Source: Posidonia oceanica (taxonomy: Eukaryota; Streptophyta; Magnoliopsida; Alismatales; Posidoniaceae). From it: a DNA stretch of 64,000 bases. The stretch covers positions 97,075,501 through 97,139,500 of the forward strand of contig JAZBRS010000026.1 of NCBI GenBank assembly GCA_037176725.1, read 5' to 3'. Made by a program: the position numbers and the translations under genes. Numbering within the stretch: the stretch's first letter is position 1; each line of letters opens with the position of its first letter. Below, in pieces: positions 43,715 through 55,500 of the stretch. The notes beneath the pieces are model-generated. The model was not told where the DNA came from, ran no database searches, and was given only the letters and a program-made list of their open reading frames with translations.

Positions 43715-46374
43715 ATGGCCCAGTCTGCCGGTGAGTCCCACTTTTCTGTTGCCTCAAAGGGGGTTTCCGCTTCGATCCCTCCGACTCTCGCTTCGACTCC
43801 CTTCGTGCCCCTTGTGACACTAGGGTTTTACCCTCTCGTGCCTGGGGCACCCTAGTTTGCTGCGGGGCTTTGGCAGACTTACGCCCCTCCGGATTCGATC
43901 ACCGAGCCCATCTTGATGACCAGTGCTCATGCTCCAGAGGCGCCTCTGACCCCTTTGTCCTAGGACTATGTCACTATCGACATCCCTTCTACTGCGGCGA
44001 CCTTTGCCATAGGTTCCTTACCTCTTGAATATGGTCCCCCATTAACACTACACTTTAGCATTCCCACTGATGGGACGCCTGACGCGCAGTATCAGCACCT
44101 GATCGAGACTGCCTAGAGACTGCAAGGCATGGCTCTATCTCTTTGCCCTTCGTTAATTCCCGTTGCTCCTGAGGTTCCTCTACAGCCTACACCTGCATTT
44201 CAGGCTTTCTACACTGCACTCTCACCAAGACCATCGTCCCAGCTACTCACTGCTCCAGCGATGGGGGCACAGCTTCTGCCTCCTGCATCTATAGAACACT
44301 ATGCACTGCATGCAACACCGCCACATGGTGGCCAGTCCTTTGGGCTAGTTGGAGCACAGTACCCCACAGACCCGCTGCCCGGCACCGTACATACGTAGCC
44401 GCCGTTGCTCCAGCACTCTGCACCTTACACTATGTAGACACCCCATTTTGACATGCTCATCTGGTGGTCCTCTTTGAAACCCATTTCCAAACCTAAAACA
44501 GCATCCTTTTCTAAACCCAAAACCACACTTAAAACCCTAGAAAAACACTAGGTTTGCATCCTTTTCCATTACTACACACTGCACAGCATATTATCTATCC
44601 ATCCCCCTTGCATCAGTTTCCTACCCCTGCATGCATCCCTTCGTACACTGCACCCATGCATGGATACGCCGGCCATCATGTCGCGTCACCAGGCGACGTG
44701 ATGGTAGATGTAGAGGAGCACCTCGTTGTGACCCAGACAGCGTATGTGGTCCCTGCCCCTGCTGCCCCATCACCTTTGGCAGCAAATCCAGACCCCATCA
44801 ATGACAGGATGGACGTTCTGGAAAAAGCACTACGTCTAGTGCATGGCATGGACCGCCAGTCCTGCCAATTTGGGACCTCTGCTACTTCCCAGAGGCCGCA
44901 CTCCCTTCGAAATTCCGTATCTTGGAGTTCGAAAGATACAATGGTAGAGGCTGCCCCATCTCGCATCTGAAGGCATACAATGAGGACCTTGCTCAGCTTC
45001 AGGCTGACGAAAGGCTCCTTATCCGCCTATTTCAGAAGAGTCTGATCGGCCCTACGCTCAAGTGGTTCACTTCCCTTGACATGGCTGCGGTTCAGACTTG
45101 GACTGATCTTTCTCAAGCTTTCCTTGAGTAGTATTCTTTCAACCTCGACTTGATCCCCACGAGGGAGGATATTGTCGCCATCTGGTAGAGGCCCCAAGAG
45201 ATATTTAGGGAGTATGTCAGTCGCTGGCGCTCCATAGCCGCCTAGGTTAGAGATAGACCCTCCGAGGAGGATTCTATTGAGATGATCATAAAGGGGGCAC
45301 TGCCAGTGACTCGGACTCTGCTTTGCCTTCAGCACATCACTAGTTATGCATCGCTGGTTAGGGCTGGCACTCGTGTGGAGAGCTCACTGTGAAGTGGGCA
45401 TTTCCCTGCACTTTCTGCATTGGCTAGCAGGCTAACACCTCCAATCGCCGCAGCAGCAACAACAACATCAACTCTGCTCCCGACTACTCCGAACAGCACA
45501 TCGACACATACGCTAATTCTCCCGAAGAGCCTGCCTATGCAGCAAGTCAACCAGACCCTTTTCCGCTAAAGCACACACCTAACTATGCACCCACTGTACA
45601 CACTGCCACTGTCGAGCCCGTGCATCACGTCGCACTTGCTCGGCAAGGACTCCAACCAGGGCAAGACGACCTCGTCGGGTTGAGTGTGATTACACCCCTC
45701 TGCCCGAACCACTGAGCGTCATCTTCCCTCAAGTTGAGTCGCTCTTGAGACTCCCAGCTGTCCATCCATCATCGAACCCCCCTCCGCAGTGGCACGATAC
45801 GAATCAGTTCTACAGCTTCCATCGGGCCATGGGGCACTCGACGGATGACTGCCTCACTTTTCGGGATGCCGTTCAACGCTTGATCGATCGCAGGATCATC
45901 AGCGTTGATGCACAGGAAGTAGCACTTGCACATACACCTGCACTTGCACTCGCACACCCTAGTGTAGCCGACCCTTCCTCTTCCGAGCCTGTAGGCTTCG
46001 TAGATGCCGAAACCTCGGGGGTCTCCTCCCTCACTCCTATCTTCTTTGAGTCCAGCTTTGCCTCGGTGGATCATTCCGATCCCAACGGTGCAATGTCCTT
46101 TTCCTCCTTTTCTTAGCTTGTTCGAGTGAAGCTCAGAGATGCAGCGGCAGCGTCGACAGCAAGTCCGATCGCAGCACCATCCACATCAGCTTCTCCTCCA
46201 ACCCTACCAGCTCTAGCGCTCCCCGCACTGCCCTTAGAAGCACCAGTGCTCTCCACATTGCCATCAGTAGCTCCAGCAGCCCCAATGCTCCTCGCACTGC
46301 CAACAGCAGACCCCGCCGACTGCATCAGCAGCGTAGGAGCGGACCCAGCATCTCCCTCCCGAGGTTGCTGACAG
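43715..46374 (+). pseudogene. gag: gag of D, degenerate
   Basis: ATG 43715 opens a frame homologous to the A Gag (MAQSAGESHFSVASKG). It is stopped at 43853, 43961, 44114, 45129 and 45186, all TAG where A has CAG. The Gag core is readable around 44920-45400 (LIGPTLKWFTSLDM, DRPSEEDSIEMIIKGA). The zinc region reads FYSFHRAMGHSTDDC at about 45810-45850, the first Cys having become Tyr. A 145-bp LTR interrupts it at 44432-44576. The tail is Ala/Pro/Ser-rich to a GTAAGT donor-like site. It cannot encode a working protein. Confidence 0.85.
44432..44576 (+). mobile_element. Miniature solo LTR (145 bp) in D gag
   Basis: The insert begins TGTAGACACCCCATTTTGAC and ends CCATTACTACA, the two exact termini of the Tat/Ogre LTRs here, but has only 145 bases between outer ends instead of 1.5-5.8 kb. 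The flanks are CACTA (44427-44431) and CACTG (44577-44581), a 5-bp duplication with one transition. The homologous A gag is continuous at this point. Confidence 0.85.
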
Positions 46375-46380
46375 GTAAGT
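46371..46380 (+). promoter_or_regulatory. Candidate 5' splice site in D
   Basis: ACAG|GTAAGT is a full match to the plant donor consensus and lies exactly where coding-like Gag sequence gives way to T-rich non-coding DNA. Splicing is inferred only. Confidence 0.4.
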
Positions 46381-48355
46381 CCCTCTTACCTCTCTTTTGA
46401 TTCCTACATTGTCTTTTCTTTTTGTTTTGTTTTTTCTTTTTTTGCGTTTTCTCGTCTTGTCAGAAAATAAAAAAAAACATAAAATCAGCAAAAACCTAAA
46501 AAAATGCATTTCTTTCTTCTTCATGCATTCATATCATCGGCCTGGCAGCCTTGACTGCTCGGCGATGGGTCTGTCAACTCATCATCGGGCTGATATCCCT
46601 AACTATTCGGCGATGGGTCCGTCAACTCATCATCGGGCTGATAGCCCTAACTATCTGCCAATAGGTCCGTCAACTTATCACCTTGCACATACATATCTAT
46701 CATCATGCATATCATTCTCTGCACATATTTATCATTCTCTGCATGCATTTTTCATTTTCTGCATATACATATCATTTCTTGCATCCTATAAAAGACAAAA
46801 GCACCAAAAAAATCATGAAAATCAAAAAACACCAAAAATATTTTCTTCGCCTTGCTACTGGTTTTCCCTTTTTATGTTTTCCTAAACCAAAAACCATAAA
46901 AATACAAAACAAATGCAAAAACCCAAAAACATGTTTGTCCCTTCCCCTTTTAAAAAATACAAAACCCATAAACATTTGTATAATAAGAAACCCGGCTTTG
47001 GACTAACAAGCAGCGCCTAGAGGGTGTCAAGCATCGACAATCTCAAGTAGAACTCACCCAAGTAGTGCCATCTCTTGCATGTGGCTACAGAGTGAGATTA
47101 GAGCAGAATAAAGCATCACGCTGAGCTTAAAAACTCCTAGAAGCACGATCTACTTTATCAAGAGAGTCCACCAGACATGGAGAGGACCATAGTAGAGTAG
47201 AGCATAGCCAGAGGCTACTTGCACATACAGTAGAGGCTGAAGGTGTACGCTGACTAGCCGAACTCTTAACCCCTCATCTGGGACCACTACCCCAAGAGGG
47301 TGAAGTCATGCATATCCAAAAGAATAGAGATCATGTGAGCAAAAAATATGATAACAAGATAAGCTTGCTGAGCATAAAAGAACAATGAAGAAAGAAGTTG
47401 AAGAATGAAGGCGCTCATGAGAGGAGTGACTCATACGAGCATCGAAGCCCCCTCAACTTTCAACTCTAAGCACCACACTGCCAACTGCACGGGAAGCATT
47501 ATCAGGAGGACCTAGCCCTACCCCCCGAGCGTAGCAGCACGCTCCAATCCCCTGTGCAGACAACAATTACATCCCTGGCAAGCTAGATGCAACTCTAGTC
47601 ACTCAAGAGGGGAAAAAGAGAAATCAATCCGAGAGCATCAAAAGTGGTAGTCGGTCCCCAAGGATTTAAGACGGAGGCTATGAAGCTACATCCAACGCTT
47701 CTGCTACCCACATGCAGCCAAAGGCTATACTTCACAAAGCTAAAGCATCATCCCGAACCAAGAGTGAGAAAGAGAGCCACCGACCACAACTCGGCATGGC
47801 ATTGCTCGAAGAACAAGAATCCCTTGAGTCAGAAAATGCAGAAACATCCTCTTGGCAACAGCTGCTTTTGAATCTGAAGCCACCAAAACACGCATGCTAT
47901 AATATATTATCTTCCCTTCTCCTTGTTTTCGAGAACTGGAGCTAAGGATTAGCAGCTTTGCCTACCTCGCTCAGAGGCTCTACGCTTTTCAAGTTTTGCC
48001 ACCCACCACGTTGGGTAGGTCTATGATGACCGGCATGTCCCTTGTTTGGACGTTGCATCGCATGCCGACATTGAGACCATTGCACACCTACCATGATGGG
48101 TTCCTATTTTCTCTCTACATCATCCTGCATTCATTTCGTGCATCAGGCTGGCAGCCCTAACTGCTCAGTGATGGGTCTGTTAACCTATCATTTTGCATTC
48201 CTCTGCATCAGGCTGGTTGCCCTAACTGCTCAATTGATGCCTGTTAAAATGTCATCCCGCATATCCACGTTGCATTTAGGCTGATAGCCCCAACTATCCG
48301 ACGATAGATCCGTCAACTAATCATCCATTCATTCATCCATCCATCCTTGCATTTT

Positions 48356-48406
48356 GATGCCAGGGATGCTTTGGCTGTCCCCTGTTATCATCCCTGATAC
48401 TAGGGG
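48356..48406 (+). promoter_or_regulatory. Conserved 3'-UTR stem-loop of D
   Basis: GATGCCAGGG (48356-48365), CCCCTGTTATCA (48379-48390) and TGATACTAGGGG (48395-48406) reproduce the three-arm arrangement of A, with one wobble and one mismatch in the main stem. GCATCTTTT follows, as in A. Confidence 0.65.
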
Positions 48407-49021
48407 CATCTTTTTTGCTGCCCAATGGTATCACCCCCATCCCATTGAGCTGGCAGCTCTAACTGCTCGACGATAGGTCCGATAAGCTATCACCATGCAT
48501 TTTCCTCTGCATTATCCCATTGCATTCCCCACCATCATTGCACATCGCACGGTGAGCCCTTACATCCATCTCATTGCATTCGGGCTGGTAGCCCTAACTA
48601 CTCGGCTGGTAAACTCGTTAGTTTTGTCTCCACCTTGCATTTTTGATGCAATGGGTGCTTCGGTTGTCCCCTAGTATCGTTCACCGATTCCAGGGGCATC
48701 TTTATTTTGCTACCCCATGGTATCCCATTTCCATTTGCATCCGAGCTGACATCCCCAATTGTTATGGGAGCGTCTATGGACCTCTGCCACACCTTCGGGA
48801 ATGGTATTCTCGTTGCATTCGTGGTTACAAGTCATCCCACTTGTCACCACCTCTCTTGCCTGACAAACTCGCTAGCTTGTCAATGCCTTCGATACCAGGT
48901 GCATTTGGTAGCCCCTTGGTATCATCTCGCCCCCATTCGGGCTGATAGCCCCAACTATCTGGCGATAGGTCCGTTAACTTATCACCTTTCGTCGTAGTGT
49001 AATAGCATTCTATTGCATGGC

Positions 49022-49026
49022 ATTAG
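49022..49026. other. Candidate target-site duplication of E (ATTAG)
   Basis: ATTAG precedes the LTR terminus TGTAGTAATTC. The second copy is outside the window. Confidence 0.4.
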
Positions 49027-52000
49027 TGTAGTAATTCTGAATTCTGATCGTCCATGCATGATGCCAAAGCTCGTGTGCATCGATCAAAATAGGCTCACTA
49101 TATGCGGTAGGATCTGAGGGAAGAAACTTGACTCAGAAACACTGGTAAAAAGAAGAAAAAGAAAATAATAAGACAAATCGGTGTCGCCACCAGGTCTATT
49201 TAATTGGGAGACAAGGAAAACCGAGGGTAATGCATGGAAAGACATGCAAAACCGGATACAAAGAGGGGGCCAAGGGATGCGATGCGACATAATACAATGC
49301 TATGCTATGACTCGAGCCTAGGATAAAGGAAAGGTCGATGCGGGCTAAGAGAAAGGGCAGGGACTCCTGTTACGCACGGGGAAGGTGTTAGGCACCCCCG
49401 ATACGTTCGAGAGTCGGTCTTTCTTAGGCAATCTCGTGCTCTAATGCAGGGAAATGCTAGCCTAATGCCTAAATGCAATGAATGTCTGCTTTCCATGCAT
49501 GAGAAATAAACGTGCTATCTATATGCTCAGCAACACTGCTAGTGTTCGGAACTAGGCTGACCCTGGCTCGTGAGAACTCCTATGCAGTAAGCATCATAAC
49601 CCTAATGCAAATGCAGGCGAAAAAACAAAGCTACGGGGAAAACCAAGCAATGCAAACGACATGCAAGGGATAAAGCAAAAGTAGGCATGGGAAACGATGC
49701 AAGAGCACGAAAAGCGATGCAAGGGTGTGGAAAATGATGCAAGGGCACGGAAAATGAGGCGAAAGTGCGGAAAACAATGCAAGGGTGCGGAAAACGATGC
49801 AAAGGCGAGGCGCAAAACCAAAAAAGGGGTCAGGTAGCATGCATAGGGGTTGCAGTAGGCATCAGGAGAAATAAAACACGGAAAACGACGAGCAAAGCAA
49901 AATTGACGTTTTAAAATAGGCTTCAGCCAGGCTGTAAGCGTTGTACGCTGGCAACACCGGTGTCCAACGTTGGATGCTGGCATTGCTAGTGTCCAACACC
50001 TGCTGGAGGCAGACAGCATGCAAATTTTGGAAAAAGATGCATTCTAGCTACATTAGTGCAATGCAAATGTAGAAATGCAGTAGAATGGGTGCATGACATG
50101 CAGGACAAACATGGCAACAAGACAGAAACAGATTCAGAGCAAGAGGCAAGCTATGATAGCAATCAAAGCAAGTAGGGCGTTGGATGCCCGTGGGCATGGC
50201 GTCCAACGTTAGATGCCAGAGAGGCTGGTGTCCAACACAAACCAGAAGGGACAGCAAGGCAAACAGGCATATAGATGATAAACAATACATGGAAGCATGC
50301 ATTCAGACTACTGTAAGCAAGCAAGGACTAAGCATGCAAGCATAGAACACAAAAGAAACCCAAAAAAACATTACCTGCAGCATGTACAGGCATGAAGCTC
50401 AACCAGAGCGTTGGACGCGAGCTAATCCGGCTTCAAACGTTGGACGCCCAGACCAGCAGCGTACAACGCACTGGGAGGCACAAACACACAAGAGACTTGC
50501 ATAAAATTAGCAAATGAACCTAGAGAGCTGAGGATCAGATGCTAAAGAAGGCTAAGCAACCAAAAGAACACAGGAATCATGCATACATGCAGATTAGAGC
50601 AATATGCAAACCTTAAAAGCCTATGCTAATGAGTAGAGACGTTAGACACTGGTGACAGCAGCGTCCAACGTAGGACGCTGAAGCCCCCAGCGTCCAACAC
50701 CTATAGAATGCCAACTTACCTGCTAAAGGGGGAGGTGAGCTCTAAACCCCACCTAGTATGCATGCAAGCTACTGATGGCATGCCAGATCAAAGAGGAGCA
50801 TTCATAGCAAGCATATAATCCAAGCAAAGCAAGAAAGGAAGAATATGCATGGAAATGAAGATAAAAAAGCTAAGAAAAATAGCATGCAACTTAAGAGGAC
50901 GCTAGCAAACCTAAGCATGGTTGCCATAGGGGCCAGGCATCTCTAAGCAAGCATGAATCATGAATAAACATCAAAATAGGCAAGGTGCAAGTATGGCAGC
51001 AAATATGAGTTAGCAGACATGTGGGACGCTAGATGAACCAGCGTCCAACATTGGACGTGGCTCACCCAGGCGTCCAACACAGGTAGACAGCAAGATGACT
51101 TAGATCATGCAAAAGGATTCAAGACATGATCAAAACAAAAAGCAAACATGGCATAGCATCTGAAGACATGTAAGGAAGGCATACAGCATGGATTCACAAA
51201 AGAACAAGCAATAGCAAAGCATGGAAGACTTCAAAACAAAGGCAAAGGAAAACATGGCGTGATAGGGTGTTGGATGCTGGCTACTGCCGCGTCCAACGTT
51301 GGACACACAAGTCTGGGTGTCCAACACATTGAAGATCGTTCCAGCCAAGCGAGGCAGCCAAAACGATCCAAAACTCCAAGAAAAATTGCTAATAAGCAAG
51401 AGTGATTGACAACAAGCATAGTGGTATGCTTGGTGCCAAGATTAGGCGGGTGGATTGCTCCACCCACCTCCTCCTCCTCATCGCCGGAAAACCAAGCAAT
51501 TGAGGGGTGTGTGCTGTGCAAAAGCGCATGGAAAGCATGGGGAAACACTCTAACTATCATGCACTAGCCTAAGGGATGGAAGACCAACCTTTTTGCGGCC
51601 TGGAACAGTGGTTCGACCTCCTCCATCGGCGCTGCGGAAGTAGCGGCAGAGCTCACTCCGCGAGGTCGCACGGCCAGCTGGAGGCACCAGAGAGGTCGGC
51701 GAAAGGTCAAGGATGGAGATGGATCTTCGCTCTTCGCTCTGGAGTGGTTGAATTCTCTCTCTCGCAAGTGTGGTGAATGCTGGAATGAGGAGAAGGAGGC
51801 TGTTTTATTGGGTTACTGCATGGGTTCAAGTGCAAAACGGCAACAGTTGTAGAGGAATTTGCTGGTGATTGCAGGTGGTGTCAGAGGCTCTGGGTGAGAG
51901 AGAGGCACGAGGGATGTCAGGAGTGTGGCAGGGGCTTGTCAGAAGATCGGCAAAGTCGCAGCGGTGGCTGGCAAGAGTAGCTGTTGGCAGTGAGGGCGGA

Positions 52001-52481
52001 GAGAGCGGAAAACGGGCTGAGGAAGAAAAGATGGGTAGTAAGTGTAGTAACTCGGCCTTGGCAGCTAGTGGATGACCTAGAGTGCATGAGGGGACAGGTA
52101 GTAAGTGCGTGCAGGCGGTGGAGTGGACGGGAGGTGAGCTGAGGGTGGCAGAACAGCCGCTGCTGCAACCGAGTTGTTGGACGCTAGAGCAGAAGGCGTC
52201 CAACGTTGGACGCTAGCACAGGGCGTGTCCAACGTTGGACGTTGCCTATTCCAACGTACAACACACCCAGGAGGCAAAAGCTGTAATGGGCTTGGGCTTG
52301 GGCTTTAAAAGGCTTTAAAAATGTGTAAAAGGCTTGGGTCAAGGCTTTGAGGTTTAGGTGAGGTTTTAGGCTTGGTTTTGGGGTAGAAATAGGTTAGTCT
52401 AAAAGGAGTGCCATTCCGGAGTCCACACGAGCTTGAAGGAGAAATCACCAACTTCCGGGCTGTCAAAATGGGGTGTCTACA
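49027..52481 (-). mobile_element. 3' LTR of element E
   Basis: On the plus strand it runs TGTAGTAATTC...GGGGTGTCTACA, the reverse of the Tat/Ogre termini. 49040-49150 is the reverse complement of the terminal segment of the A LTR (around 16330-16440). It is 3455 bp, shorter than A, and differs strongly inside. It carries seven double-hairpin cassettes built on GTTGGACGC/GCGTCCAAC (49938-52264) that I do not see in the A LTR. A polypurine tract adjoins it on the right, so it is the 3' LTR of a minus-strand element. Confidence 0.88.
49938..52264. repeat. Seven dispersed double-hairpin cassettes
   Basis: Cassettes lie at about 49938-49999, 50177-50238, 50408-50468, 50639-50700, 51021-51080, 51267-51327 and 52174-52264. 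Each has arms in the order GTTGGA(C/T)GC, loop, GCGTCCAAC, GTTGGACGC, loop, GCGTCCAAC, giving two adjacent hairpins. The centre forms the palindrome CGTCCAACGTTGGACG, perfect at 52197-52212. The loop sequences differ between cassettes. The last cassette has an extra hairpin. Confidence 0.85.
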
Positions 52482-52500
52482 GATACCCCTCCCTGAGTGA
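52482..52500 (-). promoter_or_regulatory. Polypurine tract of E
   Basis: The minus strand reads CACTCAGGGAGGGGTATC just before the LTR start TGTAGAC, matching the tracts of A and C. Confidence 0.85.
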
Positions 52501-52959
52501 GGTCAAGTGTAGCAAGACTACTGCTCAGGGTAGACAAGACACCCTACCTAACACCGGTAGGAGCTCAAAATTGCTGTAGGCGTGAGTTATTTACCCGGCG
52601 GATGCACCGGAAATCATGACTCAGAGCCACAATGCAGATGCAGATGCGAATGCTGATGCGGATGCAATGCATGCCAGTGCAGATGCAATGCATGCCGATG
52701 CAATTATTTATCATACCATGCTATTAGTAAAAGAATGCGGTGCTGATGCAGAAGGGATGCAAAGAAAGCTGCAATGCAATGTATGAGTTCGGTGATTAGT
52801 CCGAGCCCACAAAAGGGACGCCTGACAAGACTGACGGGCTTGGCATCTGAGCAGTTAGGGCAGCTAGCCCAACAAGCAAAAGGGGTTAGACAAATTGATG
52901 GCTGTCGACTGAGCAGTTAGGGCTACCAGCCCGTAGGGGAAACAAAAGTAGCTTGTCCT

Positions 52960-53835
52960 CGCCTAAGGAAACAAGCAAGAAAGAGAAAGGGGGAAGGCAA
53001 GCGTGGGCATCGTCTGCAGGGAGCGAAGCCATGCAAGGGCTGATCCTTGCACGAGGATATAGGGAAGGACTCCGAGCATACGGGGTTCGAGAAGAGCTTT
53101 TCCTCCCCCGAGGAAGCAAGCAAGAAAAAGAAGGGGGTAGGCAAGCAAGGGCATCGTCCGCACGGAGTGAAGCCACACAAGGGCTGATCCTCGCACAAGG
53201 ATACAGGCAAGGACTCTGAGCACACGGGGTCCAAGAAGAGCTTGTCCTCGCTTGAGGAAGCAAGTAAGAAAAAGAAAGGGGGTAGACAAGCGTGGGCATC
53301 GTCTGCACAGAGCAAAGCCATGCAAGGGCTGATCCTCGCACGAGGATACAGGGAAGGACTCCGAGCATACGGGGTCCGAGAAGAGCTTGTCGTCGCCCGA
53401 GGAAGCAAGCAAGAAAAAGAAAGGGGGCAAGCAAGCATGGGCATCGTCTGCATGGAACGAAGCCACGCAAGGGTTGATCCTCGCACGAGGATACAGGGAA
53501 GGACTCCGAGCATACGGGGTCCGAGAAGAGCTTGTCCTCGCCCGAGGAAGCAAGCAAGCAAAAGAAAGGGGGCAGGCAAGCGTGGGCATCGTCCGCACGG
53601 AGCGAAGCCACACAAGGGCTGATCCTCACACGAGGATACAGGGAAGGACTCCGAGCATACGGGGTCCGAGAAGAGCTTGTCCTCGCCCGAGGAAGCAAGC
53701 AAGAAAAAGAAAGGGGGTAGGCAAGTGTGGGCATCATCCGCACGGAGCGAAGCCATGCAAGGGCTGATCCTCGCACGAGGATACAAGGAAGGACTCCGAG
53801 CATACGGGGTCCGAGAAGAGCTTGTCCTCACCTGA
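52960..53835 (-). repeat. 145-bp tandem satellite in E 3' UTR
   Basis: Six head-to-tail units of 145 bases; the word GGGCTGATCC recurs at 53037, 53181, 53326, 53471, 53616 and 53761. Each unit contains two small hairpins, TCCTCGCACGAGGA and TCCTCGCCCGAGGA. A seventh unit lies apart at about 54420-54545. As 145 is not a multiple of 3, the long frames running through it are artefacts. Confidence 0.93.
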
Positions 53836-54910
53836 GGAGGCAAGCGCGGTCTCCTTGCAGACGAAGACGGCAAAGGCTTGTCCTCGCTCGAGGAAGCAAG
53901 CGGGGATTCTGTGCAGACAAAATCCAAAGGGGGCTTGTCCTCACCCGAGGAAGCAAGCAGCAGTCTGATCCTTGCCCGAGGAGACAGACAGGGGACTTCG
54001 TCCGCACGGAGCGAAGTCACTCGAGGGCTCGTCCCCAGCCAGGGAAACAAGCGGGAGGGGAAGAAGAAAGAGGCTTGTCCTCACCTGAGGAAGCAAGCGA
54101 GCGGGACCTTGTCTGCATGAAGCGATGTCACGCGAAAAGAGAAAGGGCTTGTCCTCACCTGAGGACAAGCAAGAAAGGAAAAAGGCTTGTCCTCGCCTAA
54201 GGAGGCAAGCAGGAAAAGAAGAAAGAGGCTTGTCCTCGCCTGAGGAGGCAAGCAGGAAAAGAAGAAAGAGGCTTGTCCTCACCCGAGGAAGCAAGCAAGT
54301 GGGACCTCGTCTGCACGGAGCGGAGTCACGCGAAAAGAAAAAAGGCTTGTCCTCGCCCGAGGACAAGCAAGAAAGGAAAAAGGCTTGTCCTCGCCCGAGG
54401 AGGCAAGCAGGAAAAGAAAGGAGGAGGGCAAGTGTGGGCATCGTCCGCACGGAGCGAAGCCACGCAAGGGCTGATCCTCGCACGAGGATACAGGGAAGGA
54501 CTTCGAGCATACGGGGTCCGAGAAGAGCTTGTCCTCACCCGAGGAAGCAAGCAGGGCGCGCATATGCTTATCCTCGATCGAGGAATAAGCGAGCTTGATC
54601 CTCGCCCGAGGAAACTGGGAAACTCCATTCACGCGGAGCTGCGTAAGGCTTGTCCTCGCCCGAGGAAGTAAGTGGGTATGATCCTCGCACGAGGAAACAG
54701 ATAGGGCTCTGCCCGCACAGAGCCAAGCAGGGCTTGTCCTCGCCTGAGGAAGCAAGCAGGCGGGACTCCGTCCGCACGGAGCGGAGTCACACAAAGAGAA
54801 AAAAGGCTGGTCCTCGCCCGAGGAAGCAAGCAAGAAAGAAGAAAGGCTTGTCCTTGCCCGAGGAAGCAAGCAAGCGGGACCCCGTCCGCACGGAGTGAAG
54901 TCACGCAAAA
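53836..54910 (-). repeat. Hairpin-rich minisatellite in E 3' UTR
   Basis: More than fifteen variants of GCTTGTCCTCGCCCGAGGAAGC, a quasi-palindrome, are separated by purine-rich spacers and a CGTCCGCACGGAGCGAAGTC word. It is derived from the same hairpins as the 145-bp unit. Confidence 0.88.
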
Positions 54911-54956
54911 GAAGGAAAAGGAGAGAGAGTGATACCAATGAGTAGCTAAAAAGATG

Positions 54957-54997
54957 CCCCTGGTATCAGGGATGATACCAAGGGACAGCCGGAGTGG
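54957..54997 (-). promoter_or_regulatory. Conserved 3'-UTR stem-loop of E
   Basis: On the minus strand CCCTTGGTATCA pairs with TGATACCAGGGG (one G-U pair) around a 4-base loop, preceded by GGTACTAGGG. This is the equivalent of 29345-29394 in A. Confidence 0.7.
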
Positions 54998-55500
54998 CCC
55001 TAGTACCGAAAAAAGGAAGGAAATGCAAACAAAACTAACGTGTTTGCCAAACAAGCAGTTAGGATACCAGCCCAGAGCGATCCGAGCAGAAGCGGCTGCG
55101 GCGATGCATGGGTCTGTAGAGGTTCTTGTGTGCATGTTGATTGCGGGGAGCTTTGCTGCAATTCTGAGGCTGCGAGTTGCATGGTGCTTGCAGGGGCAAC
55201 TGCTCTAGATCTCTCACAGGGCTGCTTTAGGCTGCTTGCATGGGCTAATGCTCTGAAGTGCTTGATGCGGGTCCTGCAACATCCTGGCAGGAATAGACAT
55301 GCAATAGGCAAGACATGCAATAGGCAAGGCATGCAACACAAACAAATGGCGTGAAACGTCTTTGTATTGAGTGAATCTCTGGTTACACGCCTCTGGTAGG
55401 CCAAGAAAGATACAGCATGATTCAAAAGAGCTATACCAACAAGCAACTGCACAGATGCCTAGCCGAGTCAAGCCTTCTTTGCCTTCCGGGAGTCAGGAAA
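54998..55500 (-). other. E sequence between ORF3 and stem-loop
   Basis: No gene. 55030-55085 matches the A word around 29285-29325 (GGGCTGGTA...CAAACACGTtAG type), confirming that the 3' UTRs of A and E are collinear here. Confidence 0.6.

Larger units (their letters stand above)
42517..49026 (+). mobile_element. Element D: old gag-only element
   Basis: D begins inside its own 5' LTR (only the last 39 bases remain, ending GTTACTACA), followed by primer site, leader, gag and a long non-coding 3' part. No protease, RT or integrase motif is visible. It has been entered by C on the left, by E on the right and by a 145-bp solo LTR inside gag. Its many stops and frameshifts make it the oldest layer. 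Confidence 0.8.
46381..49026 (+). other. 3' non-coding region of D with dispersed motifs
   Basis: No gene. It starts T-rich, then has three tandem units of about 50 bases at 46535-46685 (GGGCTGATAGCCCTAACTAT followed by GATGGGTCCGTCAACTCATC). Single related units occur near 48150, 48280, 48450, 48585 and 48940. A stem-loop like that of A lies at 48356-48406. 46985-47640 is unique sequence with no counterpart I could recognise. Confidence 0.65.

Noticed and set aside
52886..54050. Minus-strand frames of 216-375 codons with repeated Cys/Leu/Pro-rich blocks
   Set aside because: They are produced by the 145-bp tandem array, whose period rotates through all three frames and contains no stop. No domain or conserved start is seen.
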